This document shows, piece after piece, positions 59,277-64,000 of a DNA stretch of 64,000 nt. The number at the start of each line of letters is the position of its first letter. Within the stretch, counting starts at the first letter, position 1. Made by a program: the position numbers and the translations under genes. The notes below the pieces were generated by a model that saw only the letters and a program-made list of their open reading frames with translations, did not search any database and was not told the DNA's origin. Source of the DNA: Bradyrhizobium frederickii (lineage in GTDB: Bacteria; Pseudomonadota; Alphaproteobacteria; Rhizobiales; Xanthobacteraceae); assembly GCF_004570865.1 (NCBI RefSeq), contig NZ_SPQS01000019.1, forward strand, positions 62,001-126,000, read 5' to 3'.

Positions 59277-59768
59277 ATGACCATCCAATCGAAATTGCTG
59301 TGCGCGATTGCTCTGTCGGGATTTGCTGCGCTCACGCTGTCGGCGCCGGCGCAGGCGCTGACCGCGCAGGAGTGCAGCGCGAAATACCAGGCGGCCAAGA
59401 AGGACGGCTCGCTCGGCACCATGAAGTGGAATGACTTCCGCAAGGCCCAGTGCGGCGCGGATGCGACGCCGGCCGCTGCGCCGGCCGCGGCTGCGCCCGC
59501 CGCTCCCGCGGCTCCCGCCGAGCCGAAGCAGGCGAAGAAGGAGGCGGCCCCTGCCGCCGCGCCGACCTTGCCGGCCGGTCCCGCCATCTATCCGAACGCG
59601 GTCGATCCGAAATATGCCAAGGAGACCCCCGGCAAGGCGCGCCTGCACACCTGCGTCGACCAGTACAATGCCAACAAGACCACCAACGGCAATGGCGGCT
59701 TGAAGTGGATCCAGAAGGGCGGCGGCTATTACAGCGAATGCACCAAGAAGCTGAAGGGCGCCGCCTGA
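59277..59768 (+). CDS. secreted protein with two PsiF-like cysteine motifs
   Basis: A 163-residue protein with a signal peptide (LCAIALSGFAALTLSAPAQA). Two similar modules, ECSAKYQAAKKDGSLGTMKW ... QC and TCVDQYNANKTTNGNGGLKW ... EC, each have two cysteines about 27-30 residues apart, suggesting internal duplication. A linker of alternating Ala/Pro with lysines (AAPAAPAAPAEPKQAKKEAA) joins them. Function unknown. GAGGAGAC upstream of ATG 59277 is a good ribosome site. The divergent neighbour is a PsiF-repeat protein, so two related exported proteins share a promoter region. Confidence 0.8.
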   Translation: MTIQSKLLCAIALSGFAALTLSAPAQALTAQECSAKYQAAKKDGSLGTMKWNDFRKAQCGADATPAAAPAAAAPAAPAAPAEPKQAKKEAAPAAAPTLPAGPAIYPNAVDPKYAKETPGKARLHTCVDQYNANKTTNGNGGLKWIQKGGGYYSECTKKLKGAA

Positions 59769-59815
59769 GCCTGGAGGTGATGCCGAGGCCGGGGCGACGC
59801 TCCGGCCTCGTCGTC

Positions 59816-59919
59816 TAAAGCGCGATGAGATGAGGAAGAATCGTCATCGCGCTTTAGGTTATTGTTTGAGCATGATCTTTTCGGAAAACCGCTGCGCACT
59901 TTTCCGGATCATGCTTTAG
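59816..59919. repeat. dispersed palindromic repeat, family A, copy 2
   Basis: About 104 bp, nearly identical to copy 1 at 3264-3367: TAAAGCGCGATG ... CATCGCGCTTTA, then AGCATGATCTTTTCGGAAAA ... TTTTCCGGATCATGCTTTAG. The right end supplies the TAA stop codon of the TetR gene on the minus strand. Confidence 0.87.
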
Positions 59920-60464
59920 TCCAGCAGTTTCTCGGCCGATTTCGCCACGAGCTGCGACCGCTTGCGCGGGCTGCGCTCGACGAACAAGAGGCTCTGGCCG
60001 AAGATGAAGCAGTAGAACAGGAAAGCCTGCGCCTCGGCTTCCTCGGCCGCAAGCCCGGTGGCGCGATAGAGTTCAGTGACGTGCTTGAGTCGCGCGGCGT
60101 CGACGCCGGCCACCGCCGCCGCGGCGTTCTCGTCCGAGCGGGCCCATTGCCGGATCGCGAGTTCGATCGCCATGGCTTCCGGATTGAGCCGCTCCGAATA
60201 GAGCTGGATCACGGCCCTCAGCCGCTCGCGGGGCGTCTGACCATCGAGGCGGGTCTGCTGCCCGATCGACGCCGCGCGCCCCTCGCGCCAGCGTTGCAGC
60301 ATGGCATCGAGCAGTGCCGCGCGGTCGGCGAAGCGACGGTAGAAGCCGCCCTTGGTGACCCCGAGATTCTTGGCGAGCACCTCGACCCTGACACCCTCGA
60401 CCCCCGCGCGGGCGAGCTCGGCAAGCCCCGCCTCGACCCAGACATCGCCCTTGCCGTCGCTCAT
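59916..60464 (-). CDS. TetR family repressor
   Basis: A 182-residue repressor. The N-terminal helix-turn-helix is VWVEAGLAELARAGVEGVRVEVLAKNLGVTKGGFYRRFADRAALLDAML, a typical TetR/AcrR block. The C-terminal ligand domain has FYCFIFGQSLLFVERSPRKR. Two palindromic sequences lie within 25-75 nt upstream of the start, so it probably represses itself and the divergent DsbA-like gene. The inducing ligand is unknown. The stop codon comes from a repeat. Confidence 0.92.
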   Translation of the reverse strand: MSDGKGDVWVEAGLAELARAGVEGVRVEVLAKNLGVTKGGFYRRFADRAALLDAMLQRWREGRAASIGQQTRLDGQTPRERLRAVIQLYSERLNPEAMAIELAIRQWARSDENAAAAVAGVDAARLKHVTELYRATGLAAEEAEAQAFLFYCFIFGQSLLFVERSPRKRSQLVAKSAEKLLD

Positions 60465-60487
60465 GAAGGAAGCCTCTCGGGTCTTTG

Positions 60488-60538
60488 ATACGGTGCCGTA
60501 TTGCTACCCCCTCGCGCCCTTGATACGCTACCGTATCA
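60488..60538. promoter_or_regulatory. twin palindromic operators upstream of the TetR gene
   Basis: ATACGG-TG-CCGTAT at 60488-60501 has perfect 6-bp arms. TGATACG-CTAC-CGTATCA at 60521-60538 has perfect 7-bp arms. They share GATAC/GTATC and their centres are 35 bp apart. Two sites of this type beside a TetR gene are usual operators; binding is inferred. Confidence 0.65.
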
Positions 60539-60674
60539 GATTCAGAGACTCAAAAAGCAAAAAAGCGGTCACGCAGCTGGTGCGATGACATCGCCGCCGC
60601 GACGCTCTATATGACCAGTAACAATTCCCGGTCCCGAACCGTATTCGGGAAGATGGAACCGAACGGGACGAGAT

Positions 60675-61334
60675 ATGGCTGGATCTGGAAATAGGGGCCT
60701 TGTGCCGACGCGGCGCGCGGCGCTGACGCTGATCGGAGCGGGCGCCCTCGCGGCAGGCCGCATCACCCCGGCACTGGCAGCCGCCGGTGACGACGAGGTG
60801 CTGACCGAGGCCAAGGTGCTGCGCGACCCCGACACGCCCGTCGCCGGCAATCCCAATGGCAACATCACCATCGTCGAATGGTCCGATTACAACTGCCCCT
60901 ATTGCCGCAAGCTCGAGCCCGAGCTGCGCCAGGTGGTCCAGGACGACGGCAAGGTGCGGCTGGTGCTGAAGGACTGGCCGATCCTTGGGCCGGTCTCGGT
61001 CACGGCGGCGCGGTCCGCGCTCGCCGCGAAATTCCAGGACAAGTATCACCAGGCCCATGACGCTCTGATCGGCGTCAGCTCGCGCCTGACCGAGCCGCGC
61101 ATCAACGAGCTGCTGGCGTCGGCCGGCGTCGACATGGACCGGCTGAAACGCGATCTTGCCGGCCGTGGCAGCGACATCGATGCGCTGCTCAAGCGCAACA
61201 ATGATCAGGCTGAAGCCTTCGGCTTCCGCGGCACCCCGTCCTTCATCGTCGGCAAGTACCGCGTGCCGGGCGTGCTCAGCATGGCCGAGTTCGAGCAGGT
61301 CATCGCCGATGCCCGCAAGGCCAAGATGAACTGA
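60675..61334 (+). CDS. DsbA family thiol-disulfide oxidoreductase
   Basis: A 219-residue exported protein. The leader has twin arginines (TRRAALTLIGAGALAAG), so Tat or Sec export are both possible. EWSDYNCPYCRKLEPELRQ carries the CPYC redox motif of the thioredoxin fold, and the cis-proline is in FRGTPSFIVGKYRV. The helical insert of the DsbA type lies between them (RINELLASAGVDMDRLKRDL). It probably oxidises or isomerises cysteines of periplasmic proteins. It is divergent from the TetR gene with the operators between. Confidence 0.9.
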   Translation: MAGSGNRGLVPTRRAALTLIGAGALAAGRITPALAAAGDDEVLTEAKVLRDPDTPVAGNPNGNITIVEWSDYNCPYCRKLEPELRQVVQDDGKVRLVLKDWPILGPVSVTAARSALAAKFQDKYHQAHDALIGVSSRLTEPRINELLASAGVDMDRLKRDLAGRGSDIDALLKRNNDQAEAFGFRGTPSFIVGKYRVPGVLSMAEFEQVIADARKAKMN

Positions 61335-61363
61335 CGCGCAGCGTTGATCGCAGCCAACACAAA

Positions 61364-61393
61364 GGCGCCGCCGTGGCGTTCACGACGGCGCCC
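61364..61393. terminator. hairpin between convergent DsbA-like and small membrane protein genes
   Basis: A 12-bp stem (GGCGCCGCCGTG / CACGACGGCGCC) with one mismatch and a 5-nt loop. On the minus strand it is followed by CTTTGTG, so it may end the small gene as well as the DsbA-like gene. Confidence 0.55.
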
Positions 61394-61409
61394 TGTTCAT
61401 GATGCTGCG

Positions 61410-61616
61410 TTACTTCGACGAGATCCGGACCCAGTCCTTGTGCGCGCGATCGCGCAGCGCATCCCAATCCGCCTTGGCGACGTCCCAGTTCACGATGGTG
61501 CGATTGGTGACCGCGACCTGGCCATTGGCGACGGAGGACGTCTGCATGGAATCATAGACATAGACGCCGCCCGCGAGCAGCAGCGCGCCCAAAATCATTC
61601 CGAAAAAAGTCTGCAT
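61410..61616 (-). CDS. small single-pass membrane protein
   Basis: A 68-residue protein: MQTFFGMILGALLLAGGVYVYDSM is a membrane anchor or signal at the N-terminus, followed by NRTIVNWDVAKADWDALRDRAHKDWVRISSK, a charged helix with three tryptophans. I recall close homologues in Bradyrhizobium but no function. Orientation is probably N-in with the helix in the periplasm. Confidence 0.72.
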   Translation of the reverse strand: MQTFFGMILGALLLAGGVYVYDSMQTSSVANGQVAVTNRTIVNWDVAKADWDALRDRAHKDWVRISSK

Positions 61617-61697
61617 GGCGAACCTCCGGTGACGGGCGATAACGTCGGCCCGGTCAGATGGTTCCCCGGCACTGCGGCGCGGATAAGGAGAGGTCGT

Positions 61698-62768
61698 TCA
61701 TCCCGCATTCAGCCACTGCACCAGCTCCGCGTTGATCTCGCGCGGATAGGTGTGGCTGAGATCGCCGATCTCGCGATAGGTGACGTCAGCGCCGGCGGCT
61801 GCGAGCGCCGCTTGCGTCTGGCGCGCGGTCTGCACCGGAAACATCCAGTCGAGCTTGCCGTGAGTGATGAAGATCGGCAGCCCCTGCAGGCGCGTGGCGT
61901 TCGCCATCTCCGCCATCAGCGGATGGAAGGTTGCGGACACCGGCGCCAGATGGGTGAAGGGCGAGGCACCGTCGAGCCCGCTCACGTAACAGAAGGTGCC
62001 GCCGTCGCTCATGCCGGTCAGCAGCATGCGCGAAGCGTCGACGGCCCAGCGGCTGCGCACGGTCTCCAGGATACGCATGAGATTGGGCGTGTCGGCATCA
62101 TCCCCCATCAGCGCCCAGGTCGGGCCGGTCGCGGTCGGCGCTACCAGGATGGCACCGAGGCTGCGGGCGTCGCGCAGCCAGCTCCACAGGAAGCCGCGTC
62201 CGTTGCCGCTGCCGCCATGCAGCGCCATCACCAGCGGCATGGCCCGACCTCGCGTGTAATATTCGGGCACGTAGACCGAGAAGCCGCCGCGGCTGCCGGG
62301 TTCGTTGTGATCGTGGAAGATGCCGGTATCTTCGCCTGCGCGGGCTTCGAGCCGAGACAGCATGTCCGCATTGTCGCGATTGGCGGCGTTGAGGAAGAAG
62401 TTGCTCACCGGCGGAAACTGCATCGCCAGCGGATAAAGCGCCTCCTGCGCGCGCGGCAGGTGGCGCAACGCGCGGAACACCGCGACGAGATCGCCGTTGC
62501 CGCGCTCGACCTCACGGATGCCGGCAAAGGCGGCGAGCGTCTCGTCGCAGGCCGTATCGAGCCGAACGCGCAGGCCGGCGAACTGGTCCGGCCAATCTCC
62601 GGTCGTAGCCCGTGCCGTCCGCAGCACCTCGTCCGGTGCGCCGACCGCGTTCATCACGGACGCAAAGGCCGGCGGATGCAGATGCCGGGCGAAGAACCCG
62701 AGCGCCTCCAGCGCATTGAGCAGCGGCGGCAGCACGGCCACGATGTCGTCGATCACGGCCTCGCTCAT
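61698..62768 (-). CDS. alpha/beta hydrolase (carboxylesterase/phospholipase-like)
   Basis: A 356-residue cytosolic protein. The hydrolase fold starts near residue 165 (YVPEYYTRGRAMPLVMALHGGSGNGRGFLW, oxyanion loop), with the nucleophile in LTGMSDGGTFCY (GxSxG), an acid in ITHGKLDWMFPV and the histidine in GDLSHTYPRE. The first 150 residues are helical and of a type not recognised. It resembles the polyhydroxybutyrate-depolymerase and phospholipase/carboxylesterase group; the substrate is not defined. It follows the S1C-like gene by 22 bases and is probably cotranscribed. Confidence 0.88.
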   Translation of the reverse strand: MSEAVIDDIVAVLPPLLNALEALGFFARHLHPPAFASVMNAVGAPDEVLRTARATTGDWPDQFAGLRVRLDTACDETLAAFAGIREVERGNGDLVAVFRALRHLPRAQEALYPLAMQFPPVSNFFLNAANRDNADMLSRLEARAGEDTGIFHDHNEPGSRGGFSVYVPEYYTRGRAMPLVMALHGGSGNGRGFLWSWLRDARSLGAILVAPTATGPTWALMGDDADTPNLMRILETVRSRWAVDASRMLLTGMSDGGTFCYVSGLDGASPFTHLAPVSATFHPLMAEMANATRLQGLPIFITHGKLDWMFPVQTARQTQAALAAAGADVTYREIGDLSHTYPREINAELVQWLNAG

Positions 62769-62790
62769 CGCGGCTTCCTTCAGCGGATAG

Positions 62791-63762
62791 TCAATGCAGC
62801 TTCGGCGCCTTCAGCAGCTTGAAGCGGTCGGTCGAGGCCACCGTGACATCGAAGGTGACGCCTTCGTGGTGCACGGTGAGCGGCACGTCGACGCCGGCGG
62901 CGCCGAGCGCCCACATCTTCTTGTAGAACGCGGTCTGGCTGGTGACCTTGTCGCCGTCGACGGCGAGGATGACGTCGCCGGCCTTGAGCTCGGCGCGCGC
63001 GGCCGGACCGTTGGCGGAGATTCCGATCACCACCACGCGATTGTCGATCTCGGTCGAGTAGAGCCCGAGCCAGGGCCGCGCCGGCTTGTTGACGCGGCCG
63101 AACTTGCGCAAGTCCTCCAGGATCGGCTTCAACAGGTCGATCGGGACGATCATGTTGACGTGCTCGGCCTTGCCGCCGCGTTCACGCTCCAGCTGAAGCG
63201 AGCCGATGCCGATCAACTCGCCGCGCTCGTTGAGTAGTGCGGTGCCGCCCCAGTTCGGATGCGCGGGATAGGTGAAGATGGCTTCATCCAGCAGATATTC
63301 CCAATAGCCGGCGAATTCCTGCTTGGCCACGATCTGGCTCGCGACCGAGCGCGTGCGGCCGCCGGCGCCGCCGACCACGACGCGGTCGCCGATCCGGGTG
63401 TCTGCCGAGTTGCCTAGCGCCAGGGGCTCGACGTCAAGCTCACCGAGCGCCTGCACCAGGCCGAAGCCGGTCTCGGCATCGAAGCCGAGCGCATGACCCT
63501 CGACCACGCGTCCGTCCGCGCGGTGCAGCCACACCGATTCCGCCTCGGTGATGAGATAGCCGATTGTGAGCACCAGCCCGTCGTCGATCACGACGCCGTT
63601 GCCGGCGCGTTCGGTGCCCAGCGTCTCGGCGCTGAAGGCGTCCGGCGGGATGATGGCGTGCAGGCCGACGATGGATCCGAGTGCGCGGTCGAGGTCGAAT
63701 CCGTAGTCGCTCGCACGCGGCTGATTGGCCGGCGGCACTCTCCATTCGGTCAGGGTGGACAT
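62791..63762 (-). CDS. S1C (DegP-like) protein with PDZ domain, catalytic triad lost
   Basis: A 323-residue cytosolic protein built like a trypsin-type HtrA protease with one PDZ domain (ISANGPAARAELKAGDVILAVDGDKVTSQ). Compared with DegP, the His motif TNNHVV is TIGYLI, the Asp of DIALIQ is Gly in GFGLVQ, and the Ser of GNSGGAL is Trp in NWGGTAL; all three catalytic residues are missing. No signal peptide is seen. It may act as a scaffold or peptide-binding protein. GGAGAAACTCC lies just upstream of ATG 63762. The alpha/beta hydrolase gene follows directly. Confidence 0.88.
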   Translation of the reverse strand: MSTLTEWRVPPANQPRASDYGFDLDRALGSIVGLHAIIPPDAFSAETLGTERAGNGVVIDDGLVLTIGYLITEAESVWLHRADGRVVEGHALGFDAETGFGLVQALGELDVEPLALGNSADTRIGDRVVVGGAGGRTRSVASQIVAKQEFAGYWEYLLDEAIFTYPAHPNWGGTALLNERGELIGIGSLQLERERGGKAEHVNMIVPIDLLKPILEDLRKFGRVNKPARPWLGLYSTEIDNRVVVIGISANGPAARAELKAGDVILAVDGDKVTSQTAFYKKMWALGAAGVDVPLTVHHEGVTFDVTVASTDRFKLLKAPKLH

Positions 63763-64000
63763 GGAGTTTCTCCTGGCTGAGAACATCGCTGCCGTGCTGG
63801 CGGAACGACGTACGATGCATGGACAATTTAGGCCGGGAGAGGCCGTCTTGAAAGCCTCGTTCCCAACTATTCGCGAGAGCGCCGCGTGAAATCTTCGAAA
63901 GGCACATAGGCACCTCGTGCGCCGGCGGCGGGCACCCCCTCAATCCGGCATGCGCCGCATGGCTGGTGTCCGGCGCGGCGCTAGGCGCCGTGCAATGAAG

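Noticed and set aside
3264..64000. CRISPR array or phage-like region
   Set aside because: Repeats are dispersed and self-complementary, not regularly spaced with unique spacers, and no cas, integrase or phage structural genes were found.

Overview
The window is high-GC chromosomal DNA of an alphaproteobacterium, most probably a Bradyrhizobium. Three things point there. The cox cluster has the order coxB-coxA-ctaB-(58-aa protein)-ctaG-coxC, followed by DUF983 and SURF1 genes. hemA encodes a 5-aminolevulinate synthase (C4 pathway) and has an FNR/FixK-type box upstream. Several families of short palindromic repeats lie between genes, as is typical of that genus. The genus call rests on recalled gene order and was not checked by alignment.

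Layout. 1-7.8 kb: small membrane protein, glutathione S-transferase with a divergent MarR regulator, gshA, PAN-domain protein, nucleotidyltransferase, lepB, tldD, IalB-family protein. 8.3-14.9 kb: aa3-type cytochrome c oxidase and its assembly genes. 15.0-17.6 kb: NTF2-like protein and a divergent kinase/regulator pair. 18.1-22.3 kb: thrC, M16 peptidase, GNAT acetyltransferase, secreted protein. 22.4-25.1 kb: the F0 part of ATP synthase (atpI-B-E-F'-F, minus strand) with a readable promoter. 25.4-33.0 kb: periplasmic protein, YjbQ, an MHS-type MFS transporter, a LuxR-type regulator and an SSF-domain hybrid kinase resembling CrbS/CrbR. 33.3-41.3 kb: hemA, an unusual AroQ, a metallo-hydrolase, an HBM-type chemoreceptor, an Omp25-like barrel and several small genes. 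41.7-46.9 kb: a peptide-type ABC importer. 47.2-52.9 kb: an Irr-like Fur-family regulator, small secreted proteins, a second kinase/regulator operon and a LuxR solo. 53.2-64.0 kb: an MFS/spermidine-synthase-like fusion, tRNA-Leu(CAA) beside a long non-coding stretch, DsbB, AbrB-type membrane protein, small secreted proteins, TetR and a DsbA-like protein, an esterase, and a DegP-like protein that has lost its catalytic residues.

Themes. Much of the window serves aerobic respiration and heme: oxidase subunits I-III, heme O synthase, copper and heme insertion factors, ATP synthase F0, hemA and an Irr paralogue. Regulation is dense, with three kinase/regulator pairs plus LuxR, MarR, TetR, Fur-family and HTH proteins. 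The least ordinary items are proteins whose family active sites are altered (AroQ, the S1C protease, the spermidine-synthase-like domain), the Irr paralogue without a heme regulatory motif, repeats that supply stop codons to neighbouring genes, and an approximately 0.5-kb non-coding element next to the tRNA. No phage, IS element, CRISPR array, rRNA or origin was seen.
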